A stretch of DNA of 49,414 bases, from the IMG/VR virus record IMGVR_UViG_3300008055_000177, positions 1 to 49,414 of that record. The stretch is one strand, 5' to 3'. The notes below the pieces were generated by a model. The model worked only from the letters and a program-made list of their open reading frames with translations. It searched no databases and was not told the DNA's origin. A program made the translations under genes and the position numbers. This document shows, in pieces, positions 41,801-49,098 of this stretch. Each line of letters opens with the position of its first letter. Within the stretch, counting starts at the first letter, position 1. This DNA is from a virus.

Positions 41801-42582
41801 AGATTGTCGCAAGAATTCCTGATGCCGCAGATCCCGACAAGCCCCAGAATGAAAAGTACTTTGGCTTACATGTTGATGGAGTTTCTAGCTGGGGAGAAAT
41901 TGGAAGCGATGCACTTGATGCTGCAGAGAAAAATCTTGCTGAAAAGGCTCCAAGAGGTCAATTCTACATGCAGATGGCATATCTGGTCAAGGTCATTAGC
42001 GGATCTCCTGCCGATAAGTCACTAGGCCCGGACTGGCCCAGTGACATGAAGTATCATCGAGTTTTGCATGGCATGATTGTCGATCTAGCAGATTCTTTTT
42101 ATAGCAAAATGAAAAAAAAACTAGAACCAGAAACTGTTACTGTCACAAGCCCAGGTAAACTTGATGACTGGTTTAAGAGTGAAAATAACTTTATTGTTAG
42201 ATCATTTGAAAGTGCCATGGGCCGCGGTCTCGCCGGTTTTATAACAAACCTTAATATTGACTGGAACACTGCTGGCGCCACATGGGAATTAAAGCCAGGA
42301 GTCAGAGCTCCTAAGTACTTAGAAATTGATTTGCAATTTGCGCCAATTCATGATATTCCTCTGGGACTTGATCACGAGGGCATGATGAGATCTGTTCCAT
42401 ATAATGTGGGAAGTCACTCTAATGTCATCGGTCAAGACCCGCTAGATAGGAAAGTAAGTGAACGAGACCAGACGCAGGGAGAAACTTCAGGTGCATCCAA
42501 GCCCCGCGGTGATACTCCAGCAGACGCTGGACTCATAGATAAAGTCCAAAAACAAATAACTAAATTTGCGAGCATTGCCTAA
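38881..42582 (+). CDS. Large tail/baseplate structural protein with internal hydrophobic segment
   Basis: The 1233-residue product begins at TTG 38881 in a TTGA overlap with the upstream gene; no ATG lies nearby before codon 28. Residues 1-360 are polar, low-complexity and probably flexible. Residues about 365-393 (PISMVVNSLLGLTSLVAFSAAIVGLVGLIG) form a strong membrane-type segment, unusual for a baseplate protein. Later, SIVATDEKDMDVLYWNLNKLVSMVYPQWSRG and LIRLRLGDVLTSNYSKFGLM resemble a beta domain common in tail/baseplate proteins of myoviruses. It lies between tape measure and LysM-like protein, so it is most likely part of the baseplate or hub. The exact T4 counterpart is not clear. Confidence 0.75.
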   Translation: MTKKTHDTKATLSNNLEPEQLYQPGFYSMSNRSGAQETPPAPVRPDNNEDISKTSLDTTSDYAGRLTSGDISHQSQRGIRKGNVFTLDPDLNYAPEGLKEHTTSTTGRSSLTDIKRKGQTLGTFLDAAKEANSEQANRFETASMSQYGSNSNAGNPFLEDNPVIDKTKSKDGHVLLTGIKEEKKNSKVGDPAVFTDQETNRLSEVQKRISAVLSNNRFNSSDRTPFMRNNARVAEGDRGARIGATKQGELGKYVKNAEFILEEDLKDVAKDLMTLATGQGDFKEAVDENGSINISKLANLTRLTGWSPVNAGDLRASNTDTGRKILSPSAGVNTSLLTGEGDENSVPSYGVLNSPYEPFSGPLPISMVVNSLLGLTSLVAFSAAIVGLVGLIGRQAKGTGAVPIETHPMAMAKGKHGKKESESEIVLRIFRIPVLEHDFDLCLLSGILTFYGFKELPTLLAKDLDVGDALEALFVPEASFNLLNKFSNLANSAGYYSVITRAAARDVKQIKDAISGFDGGVVGSVVQTFKVIDSIVESTTYKFLMTMAALGDKVLSAATAHPTLSSGVDVDTLPEGAHNRHRKSRITSEGKQRTIGSQKAGRLAWRHAASPSRYILPTSFKTAMSNVEVTTANTLGADMTTKLPHQSMFSGESYPDQDIYGESDLGDGKGNLLMGLSGAPNVPGRLPKEYARWIEDQLDAEFMPFYFHDIRTNEIISFHAFLSNLSDSYSADYASTSAYGRGDDVRIYNKTTRNVGVKFSIVATDEKDMDVLYWNLNKLVSMVYPQWSRGRSVINGSGMNAEKFIQPFSQIPTASPLIRLRLGDVLTSNYSKFGLMRLFGVGEGRDVFTLNLETSETEASAARRQELDEIKKKILKEAALRRTDPGASDTVQKSQLESFGLSIPEIAAIGVDGSDSQFGYRKGDRVIISATAGAGNLGYWGRNSSGKLAMHINGYSKKSPAQFLHVYPQNVEVEIVARIPDAADPDKPQNEKYFGLHVDGVSSWGEIGSDALDAAEKNLAEKAPRGQFYMQMAYLVKVISGSPADKSLGPDWPSDMKYHRVLHGMIVDLADSFYSKMKKKLEPETVTVTSPGKLDDWFKSENNFIVRSFESAMGRGLAGFITNLNIDWNTAGATWELKPGVRAPKYLEIDLQFAPIHDIPLGLDHEGMMRSVPYNVGSHSNVIGQDPLDRKVSERDQTQGETSGASKPRGDTPADAGLIDKVQKQITKFASIA

Positions 42583-42613
42583 TTTAATTATTTAAGAAAG
42601 ATTCGGTGTCTAC

Positions 42614-42910
42614 ATGAGCGTTTCAAGATATAGAAGAATTTCTAGAATTAAAGGCGGCCTGCAGCTAGGCACATCCGATATTAATTTTTTAATATACAAA
42701 AACGTAATGAATGGAAATATTGAAACATTCGACTATGTCTTAAAAGAAGGCGAGAGATTAGATCAACTCGCAGGAAGGTACTTGGGAAATGGAGACATGT
42801 GGTGGGTGCTAGCTGCTTCTAGCGGAATCGGTTGGATGTTGCAGGCCACTCCTGGCACTAGAATTCGAATTCCCAACAATGTCAATCAAATAATGGCATA
42901 CGTGAGTTAA
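42614..42910 (+). CDS. LysM-like baseplate protein (gpX / gp53-like)
   Basis: The 98-residue product starts at ATG 42614 with weak GGTG ahead. Its core, ETFDYVLKEGERLDQLAGRYLGNGDMWWVLAASSGIG followed by ATPGTRIRIP, has the LysM-type order seen in P2 gpX and in the LysM part of T4 gp53 (GE-LD-A-RYxG-xxxWW-ILAxxx-P-IxIP). These bind the sheath start or baseplate wedge to the hub rather than peptidoglycan. It is two bases from the hub gene and probably co-translated with it. Confidence 0.8.
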   Translation: MSVSRYRRISRIKGGLQLGTSDINFLIYKNVMNGNIETFDYVLKEGERLDQLAGRYLGNGDMWWVLAASSGIGWMLQATPGTRIRIPNNVNQIMAYVS

Positions 42911-42911
42911 A

Positions 42912-45900
42912 ATGTCTAATATTACTGTAAAGCCTGGTCTGGATGAAATTGTTGGAGAATTAGGAAAGTATTTTGGAATAGTCTCTAAAAATGCTTTTTT
43001 AAATTACATCACACAAGATCAAACAACATCCGGCTTTGAGACGACATATAATTCAATCCCTACAACACTAGGTGATGTAATTCTCAGCATGCAAGAAGGT
43101 GGGAAATCGACGCACGACATCATCAGGCAGATTGCAGAAAAAATTAAACCGGCGAATGCAGATGATCCGATAATTAAGAAAATTTCCTCAACGATGAGGG
43201 TCACATATGAGCCTACAACTGACGCCAACAACTGCATTGCTGTCAATGGTCATACAGCCGGTGCAAAGACAAATGATCAAGGGTCAGAAACTTCAGGCGT
43301 ATTCTCTATAAAGAAAACGTTAGGTCTACCTGAAAATAGTGATATTAATCGAGTTCCAGAACAGCCCGATAAGGATACTGCACCAGCCCTATCTGTAATT
43401 CAGATGTTCCCATCAGGGCTCACTCCTGCAAATAGAGACACCGGTGCTATTTCGCTACTGTTAAACGCAATTCCAACGCTTGAAATCAGTAGAGCAGTTC
43501 CTTATATCGATATTGTTTCTATTTCTAGAACACCAGCATTAACACCTGATGACAATGATGCAGATTCAGGTCGAATTATGCAGATGTCTCTCGGACAATT
43601 TCTTCTTGGAAATGACACTGTAAAAGGGAAAAACGCAATTCTTGCAGGTGCTATCGATGCAGAAGTGCTTAAGGATCCACCTCCGCCGCTAGATGATGAT
43701 GACAAAAAGCAGACTGAAGTCATGAAATCTATTGGCACTGCGGGCATGGAGATGTTTACGAGTCCTCAGACTCTGGTCAATGCTGATGAAGTCTATAATG
43801 AATTTGATTCAGTGCAAGAGCTGTCGAGAAATGTTTTGACAGGAGATACAGACGCAACGACCCGACATCCAGGCGGCAAAAGAGCGACACCTGTTATTGA
43901 TAGGTTCAGGCCGTTTATGTCGCTAGTTGATTTTAAAGTCAATGTTACGCCAACAGTGGGTTTGATGTCTTACAAGTCGGCTGATCTCAATATTATTCTA
44001 CATGACAGATCTAGATTGGCAGAAATTGCGCCCTTCGTAAAGCCAGATAGCTTTAATAGAAATCATTTTTTGATTGAATACGGTTGGGCTCATCCCGAAA
44101 ACAAGGTGCACACTTTCCGTCCTCTAGGCAATTCTACCACGATGGAGCAACTAAAAAATGCTCCTGATGCCAACCTAATCGGACTATTCATCTCGCACAT
44201 GCGGTGTCGAGAAAAATACGGTGTTGTCAACTCCTCATTTTCTTTCGATGACGTAGGACAAGTTCAAATCAGTATTAAGCTGGCAATGCTTGGAGGAGAA
44301 GACGCCTATAATTCTAAGATCGGCCAGGGCGGTGAAATCGAAGAGCAGGTCAAGGCAGTTAGAAGAATTACAGAGGCAATCTCTGAAATCAAGAAAAAAA
44401 TAGATGCAACTGCGAAGTCAGAGGGATCTGAAGACGTGACAGGTGACGGCAATATTCTCAATGTAGCATCTTCAGCAGAATCGGCTGTAAATTTATCAGA
44501 AGAGTCACAGAAAAAGATTAAGCTCTTTCTTTCGAAGAATAGAGGTAAAAGTACCGTTCAAGAGATAGACCAACTAAAAAATTATTTTAGTGAACTTCTT
44601 GGGCCGAACGGTGATGGCAAGGGCGGCGTCATAGGCAGTCTCAACAAGAGTATTACAGACGAGATTAAGAGAAAAATGGACGTCATCAAGAACGGATATG
44701 ATCCGTGGATTCGCAAGATGAGCTTTGGTAGCAAGTCCATTACTGACGGCAATATTAAAAATTATGTTTCTCTGGCAAAAGTTTTTACAGTCTTCCTTGG
44801 AATGCCGCTGACTAGTACAAGAAAGTTTGATGATATCCAAATATTTTTCTATGCCTTCAACGACAAAGCATCTTTTGCAAGAGAGATGAATATTGCACAA
44901 TTTCCAATCGCAATTAACGATCTAGAGACAATGCTCAAGGAAGAGCTTAAGCTCGAGGCGAACATGCCGATTATAAAGTTCGTCAATTTTATCAACAAGG
45001 CTTTCGTCGGTGATCAAGGCGCAACAGCGTATGGAATGACAGGAATCTTTGGTGAAAGAGACAAAGAGAACAAGACGAAAAGAAAAATTGCAAAGCAGTT
45101 CGAAGAGGACGGCACGGCAATGTTTGGAGAGAAGCAGAAAATTCTAAAGTCTGCTTATGGCGAAGGCGAAGAGCTTAGCTTTAAAATTCCTACGCTCCAG
45201 ATAAAAGTCGAGACTGTCCCTGCAGCTAAGAAGACTGTCAGCTCAGACGGCGTTAATGAGCCTGGTGCTGACAAGACAATCTTGAGACTACAAATATTTG
45301 ACTCGCAGACAACATCCTTTGCATGCCTTTCAGCCCTACTCAACGCTGCGAAGAGAGACCAACTGGGAGTTATTACAAAGTCTGCCGGTAATGTCATCAA
45401 CAAGAACACAACAAGTCCAGACCATCAAGAACAATTTAACTTTCATCTGATGAATGCTATCAACTTTAATCTCCTCGAGCCAATCCCAATTAATGAAAAA
45501 GTCACGAAAGAGACGATTTCAATGCTTGGTGGAGATGGCAAGCGACATTTTAGAATCAAGGGCGGATTTCCTGCTCTCAAGAATTTCATCATGAGATCAA
45601 TGCCTTCGGCAAGATACGGTTCTCAAAACTCTGGCATCGTGAAGGCTACTGTGCAGAGCATGCAGAATCCTCTCTTGGCGACCATTAACATGCAGCGTCA
45701 AGGATTGCGTCCAGGAGACGAGCCCCAGTCAAAGAGAGACGCAGGTGTTCCAATGACGGTGCAACCCATAGAATGCAGCCTTGAGACGCTGGGTTGTCCT
45801 TTGTGGGAATTCGGTCAACAAATATTCTTGGATTTTGGCACAGGAACATCGATTGATAATATCTACCAGGTCACGGGAATTGACCACAATTTGAAATCAG

Positions 45901-46055
45901 GTGAGTTCAAGACAAATGTCAAAATGACACAGCTGACTGCCTGGGGCGTCTATGAATCAATGCTCGATAGCGTCATGAAGGCAACTGCTATCATTGCGGA
46001 CAAAACAAAAAACCCTGACAATTCGAATTCGGGCAGCACGAACCAGGCAAAATAA
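42912..46055 (+). CDS. Baseplate hub protein (gp27/gpD-like by type)
   Basis: The 1047-residue product starts at ATG 42912, one base after the upstream stop TAA, with GTGAG ahead. Around residues 320-400 are FRPFMSLVDFKVNVTP, YKSADLNIILHDRSRLAEIAP and HFLIEYGWAHPE, and at the end CPLWEFGQQIFLDFGTGTSIDNIYQVTGIDHNLKSGEFKTNVKM, patterns typical of hub proteins whose beta-barrels form the tube-like ring under the tube. The centre holds a long helical insertion (VKAVRRITEAISEIKKKID). T4 gp27 has 391 residues, so this protein carries much more, possibly fused wedge or spike-binding parts. No lysozyme motif was seen. Confidence 0.75.
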   Translation: MSNITVKPGLDEIVGELGKYFGIVSKNAFLNYITQDQTTSGFETTYNSIPTTLGDVILSMQEGGKSTHDIIRQIAEKIKPANADDPIIKKISSTMRVTYEPTTDANNCIAVNGHTAGAKTNDQGSETSGVFSIKKTLGLPENSDINRVPEQPDKDTAPALSVIQMFPSGLTPANRDTGAISLLLNAIPTLEISRAVPYIDIVSISRTPALTPDDNDADSGRIMQMSLGQFLLGNDTVKGKNAILAGAIDAEVLKDPPPPLDDDDKKQTEVMKSIGTAGMEMFTSPQTLVNADEVYNEFDSVQELSRNVLTGDTDATTRHPGGKRATPVIDRFRPFMSLVDFKVNVTPTVGLMSYKSADLNIILHDRSRLAEIAPFVKPDSFNRNHFLIEYGWAHPENKVHTFRPLGNSTTMEQLKNAPDANLIGLFISHMRCREKYGVVNSSFSFDDVGQVQISIKLAMLGGEDAYNSKIGQGGEIEEQVKAVRRITEAISEIKKKIDATAKSEGSEDVTGDGNILNVASSAESAVNLSEESQKKIKLFLSKNRGKSTVQEIDQLKNYFSELLGPNGDGKGGVIGSLNKSITDEIKRKMDVIKNGYDPWIRKMSFGSKSITDGNIKNYVSLAKVFTVFLGMPLTSTRKFDDIQIFFYAFNDKASFAREMNIAQFPIAINDLETMLKEELKLEANMPIIKFVNFINKAFVGDQGATAYGMTGIFGERDKENKTKRKIAKQFEEDGTAMFGEKQKILKSAYGEGEELSFKIPTLQIKVETVPAAKKTVSSDGVNEPGADKTILRLQIFDSQTTSFACLSALLNAAKRDQLGVITKSAGNVINKNTTSPDHQEQFNFHLMNAINFNLLEPIPINEKVTKETISMLGGDGKRHFRIKGGFPALKNFIMRSMPSARYGSQNSGIVKATVQSMQNPLLATINMQRQGLRPGDEPQSKRDAGVPMTVQPIECSLETLGCPLWEFGQQIFLDFGTGTSIDNIYQVTGIDHNLKSGEFKTNVKMTQLTAWGVYESMLDSVMKATAIIADKTKNPDNSNSGSTNQAK

Positions 46056-46087
46056 TTTTGTAAATTTCACGTCGGATCGACAATAAT

Positions 46088-47314
46088 ATGTCGATGACGA
46101 TTCTAATTCATAACTCTCTGGTCGGAACCAAAAATCACCTCAGGAATGACCCTGAGGGTTTTGCAATCACACACGAAATCTTGAGTGATGATTGGATTGT
46201 TGGTGATGAAGAGTCGATTAGGTCTGTTGATATTGTTTCACAGATATTCGACGAGCAGCTTCCAAGAATTAGTGATGCTTCGCACTTGGCAGCTTTTAAG
46301 TCGCTAAATCTAGATGAACAAATTGCAATTCCGTGGCACTTGGTCCTCTCAAAGGATGAATTCAAAAGTAGAATTAATAGAATTCTGACAACTTCTGCCG
46401 AGATTTTAGAAAAGCTCAGATCATCAAAGTATGATTCGATTTTCCTCCAGAATAGAAGTTTTTTAAATTCGCTATCTCGTCCTTCAATTAATCTTGAAAA
46501 ACTAGAGAATTACTTGCGGGATGCAAATGATAATCCCACAAGAACATCGACGCTCAAGACATTTCTACCTAATACAGATGGCTTTGCAGATAGTATCAAC
46601 TATGATCAAACTGCAACAGTTACAGGAAGGCTTACGGTAAAATCAGGACCCCGCGTTCTTACGCAACCAGCTGAGACACGCGACATTTTTAAGTCCAGAT
46701 ACACGAATGGTGTTGTGTATTCAGTTGACTTTGTTTCTCTAGAACCGAGAGTTATCAGGAAAATAATGTTTGGCGATGAGACGCCCACTGACATTTATCA
46801 GCATGTTCAGAATCTAATCGGCAATAGCACTTTGGCGCGCAACGAAATAAAGCGACTAATCATCTCTTGCATTTATGGTGCATCTAAGCAGAAACTAAAT
46901 TCGATGTCTAAGATTTCAAATCTTTCAAATGCAATGAATACTATTGATGATTATTTTGGCATTGAGGGACTAAATCAAAAACTTTCCCAGTGTCACGCTG
47001 AGCACGGACATATTGTCAATTACTTTGGACGTCCAATCTTTAATTCCAAAGAAGAGGGTCATTTGTGGCTTAGCCATTATGTGCAGTCAACAGCCGTTGA
47101 TGTTGCACTTGATGGTTTTTTTAATATGTCAAAAGATCTGCAGCGATTGGACAAAGAAATTGTTCCTTTCGCCGTCATCCATGATGCGGTTCTTTTTGAT
47201 GTGCCAAGCAAGTCGAATAATCTCTTTGTCGACTATACAAATGAACAAGTTGTGACAAGACTAGGTCAATTTCCAGTGTCTAGGACAGAAATTAGCAGGA
47301 GGGCAGATGTCTGA
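46088..47314 (+). CDS. Stand-alone family A DNA polymerase core (palm/fingers) without exonuclease domain
   Basis: The 408-residue product has the family A polymerase motifs in order: TGRL at 179-182, motif A YSVDFVSLEPR with D214 and E219 (E. coli D705/E710), motif B R251-x3-K255-x7-Y263-G264 (E. coli R754, K758, Y766), and motif C IHDAV with H365 and D366. The E. coli F762 position is I259, and the glutamate after the motif C aspartate is alanine. The N-terminal 170 residues show no DEDD exonuclease motifs and are too short for one plus a full thumb. So it makes DNA but does not proofread by itself, unless helped in trans. ATG 46088 has no clear site; ATG 46094 is an alternative. It overlaps the next gene by 8 bases. 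Confidence 0.85.
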   Translation: MSMTILIHNSLVGTKNHLRNDPEGFAITHEILSDDWIVGDEESIRSVDIVSQIFDEQLPRISDASHLAAFKSLNLDEQIAIPWHLVLSKDEFKSRINRILTTSAEILEKLRSSKYDSIFLQNRSFLNSLSRPSINLEKLENYLRDANDNPTRTSTLKTFLPNTDGFADSINYDQTATVTGRLTVKSGPRVLTQPAETRDIFKSRYTNGVVYSVDFVSLEPRVIRKIMFGDETPTDIYQHVQNLIGNSTLARNEIKRLIISCIYGASKQKLNSMSKISNLSNAMNTIDDYFGIEGLNQKLSQCHAEHGHIVNYFGRPIFNSKEEGHLWLSHYVQSTAVDVALDGFFNMSKDLQRLDKEIVPFAVIHDAVLFDVPSKSNNLFVDYTNEQVVTRLGQFPVSRTEISRRADV

Positions 47315-47882
47315 AGATTTAGAAGTAACGTGGTCGACTTACGAGAAGCTCTGCAGAAAGCTTGATGATCCTGGCGTCAATCGATTGCTCGATGAGCTCG
47401 GGGAGCGGCTAATCGTTTGTCCCTTTGCCATCAAGACGACACAGAAAGGCTGTGAGCCTGGTGGCCTTATTAACTACCATTTAGGTGTCACAGATGTCAT
47501 GCGAAAGGTATCTGCGGCAGTTGGTGACGGCTGCTCAACCAAGTCCATTTTGAAGGTAGGCCTTCTTCATGAGATCGGAAAAGTTGGCGACGAAGTCAAT
47601 AATCTTTTTCTCGACCAGGACTCATCTTGGCACAGAGAGAAGCTCGGGCAACTTTACAAGTACAATGAGCAAGTTCAGAAAATGCCAGTTGCGCAGAGGA
47701 CGCTTTACTTGCTCCAGCGATGCGGAGTCAATCTCACACTAGACGAGTGGATTGCGATCCAGGTGAGCCAGGGCTTGCATTGCGAAGAAAATAAATTCTA
47801 TATTGGGTCACTGCCGCCGCTAGCGGTTCTCTTAAATTCAGCAAGGAGTTTATTTCTGCCAAATAAGATCGAAGAAGCGTAA
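47307..47882 (+). CDS. HD-domain-like phosphohydrolase-type protein
   Basis: ATG 47307 overlaps the polymerase gene by 8 bases and follows AGCAGGAGGGCAG, a very strong site. The 191-residue product has the entrance motif PGGLINYHLGVTDVMRK (H58) and GLLHEIGKVG (H88-E89, where HD proteins usually have His-Asp), plus a later QGLHCEEN histidine. HD-family enzymes cleave phosphate esters, often nucleotides. The E in place of D weakens catalysis predictions. In an operon with polymerase and ssDNA-binding genes a nucleotide-pool role is plausible, but unproven. Confidence 0.65.
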   Translation: MSEDLEVTWSTYEKLCRKLDDPGVNRLLDELGERLIVCPFAIKTTQKGCEPGGLINYHLGVTDVMRKVSAAVGDGCSTKSILKVGLLHEIGKVGDEVNNLFLDQDSSWHREKLGQLYKYNEQVQKMPVAQRTLYLLQRCGVNLTLDEWIAIQVSQGLHCEENKFYIGSLPPLAVLLNSARSLFLPNKIEEA

Positions 47883-47893
47883 TATTTAGTTAT

Positions 47894-48127
47894 ATGCCTA
47901 ATCTCATTGATGAATTTTGTGACCACTTGGTCAAAGAGTCTAAAAAAGAACTTCTCGCTGATGACAGTCAGTGTGAAAATGAAACCAATGAGATGAGCAC
48001 AGTTGGTGGCGCTATGGGAGGAGCTCCTGCAATTGCGGGCTATACGCTTCCTCTCGGTGCTAGCAATGACAATTATACAAAAACTAGACGCAAAACTAAG
48101 CGAAAATCTAAACGCAAAAATGCTTGA
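47894..48127 (+). CDS. Small hypothetical protein with GYTLPLG motif and basic tail
   Basis: The 77-residue product starts at ATG 47894 with no clear ribosome-binding site. An N-terminal helix (NLIDEFCDHLVKESKKELLAD) is followed by a glycine-rich segment (GGAMGGAPAIAGYTLPLG) and a tail of Lys/Arg repeats (TRRKTKRKSKRKN). The tail could bind nucleic acid. I have an impression of GYTLPLG-like segments in small phage virion proteins, but cannot name a family. It lies between the HD-like and gp32-like genes. The repeats in its tail, and those in the downstream leader, make the local DNA A-rich. Confidence 0.5.
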   Translation: MPNLIDEFCDHLVKESKKELLADDSQCENETNEMSTVGGAMGGAPAIAGYTLPLGASNDNYTKTRRKTKRKSKRKNA

Positions 48128-48169
48128 ACAACAAGCAAAACCAAACTAAACTAACATTAGCCGCTCAAA

Positions 48170-48205
48170 GAAAACTAAGTTGAAAACTAAGGAGAAAACT
48201 TTATG
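48170..48205 (+). promoter_or_regulatory. Candidate autogenous translational operator of the gp32-like gene
   Basis: Three 12-base periods, each starting with GAAAACT (48170, 48182, 48194), run without gap into the ATG at 48203-48205; the ribosome-binding site AAGGAG (48189-48194) lies within them. Just upstream (about 48140-48154) ACTAAACTAAC-type sequence repeats too. The stretch is A-rich, has few G-C pairing options and looks unstructured, as the T4 gene 32 operator does where gp32 binds its own mRNA and shuts translation. Regulation is inferred. Confidence 0.55.
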
Positions 48206-49036
48206 CCTATTGATTTTGATGCAATTCGACGCAAACTGAATAAACTTTCTGGAAATACAACTTCTCGAAAAGATTCAATGTGGAAACCAGCTGATGATAG
48301 CGAGACAAATGTGCGTCTTCTATCATTTCCGAATAATGAGGGACAGCCCTTCAAGGAGCGTTGGTTCTACTACGGCATTGGTAATAGTCCAGGCCTTTTA
48401 GCTCCTCACCAGTTTGGCAAGCCTGATCCGGTTCAAGAGCTTATCAACAAGCTTCGTGAGGATGGAACAAAAGAGTCGCTAGAGCTTGCAAAGAAGCTGT
48501 ATCCTAAGATGCGTTGTTATGCGCCAGTTATCGTTCGAGGCGAAGAGGACAAGGGCGTAAGGCTTTGGGCCTTTAGCAAGACTGTTTACCAGTCTCTTCT
48601 CAATATCATGCTTGATGAAGACTACGGTGACATTACAGATGCACTAGAGGGTCGTGATATTCGTGTTGCAATTTCTAAGGTGCCAGGAAAGTCGTATTCT
48701 GACACAAAGGTGACACCGCGCGCAAAGATATCAAAGATCTCGGAGGATTCGAAGAAACTCCAAGAGTGGACATCTAGCATTCCTGATCTAGATGAGCTTT
48801 ATAGCTGCAAGTCATATGAGGAGCTCGAGAAGATTGTCAATGACTGGCTCAATGGTGACCAGACAGGCGATGAGACAGGAACACCTCGAGGATCTAGCCC
48901 TGCAGAAAGTGACACAGCAGACCAGGAGACGGATGATGCCCCAGCTCAGGCATCGCCTTCGCCCAAGAAGGCGGCTCCAGCATCTGGTAAGTACAAGAAT
49001 CTAGACGATGCATTTGCTGATCTAGAAGACCTCTGA
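48203..49036 (+). CDS. Single-stranded DNA-binding protein (T4 gp32-like)
   Basis: The 277-residue product matches the layout of gp32 (301 residues): a basic N-terminal region (DAIRRKLNKLSG) that allows cooperative binding, an OB-fold core (DSETNVRLLSFPNNEGQPFKERWFYYGI; KMRCYAPVIVRGEEDKGVRLWAFSKTVY) and an acidic C-terminal tail ending DDAFADLEDL that recruits replication partners. The Cys-His zinc site of T4 gp32 is not evident here; only single cysteines are seen. It coats ssDNA for replication and recombination with the polymerase and UvsX. ATG 48203 follows AAGGAG within a repeated leader, and a terminator follows the gene. Confidence 0.92.
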   Translation: MPIDFDAIRRKLNKLSGNTTSRKDSMWKPADDSETNVRLLSFPNNEGQPFKERWFYYGIGNSPGLLAPHQFGKPDPVQELINKLREDGTKESLELAKKLYPKMRCYAPVIVRGEEDKGVRLWAFSKTVYQSLLNIMLDEDYGDITDALEGRDIRVAISKVPGKSYSDTKVTPRAKISKISEDSKKLQEWTSSIPDLDELYSCKSYEELEKIVNDWLNGDQTGDETGTPRGSSPAESDTADQETDDAPAQASPSPKKAAPASGKYKNLDDAFADLEDL

Positions 49037-49052
49037 TTATTAATTGACAACA

Positions 49053-49079
49053 GGGGAGCCACATGAGCTCCCTTTTTTT
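49053..49079 (+). terminator. Intrinsic terminator after the gp32-like gene
   Basis: GGGAGC (49054-49059) and GCTCCC (49067-49072) with a 7-base loop, then seven T's. It ends the transcript of the ssDNA-binding gene before the recombinase gene. Confidence 0.88.
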
Positions 49080-49098
49080 ATGATTAGGAGTGCATTAA

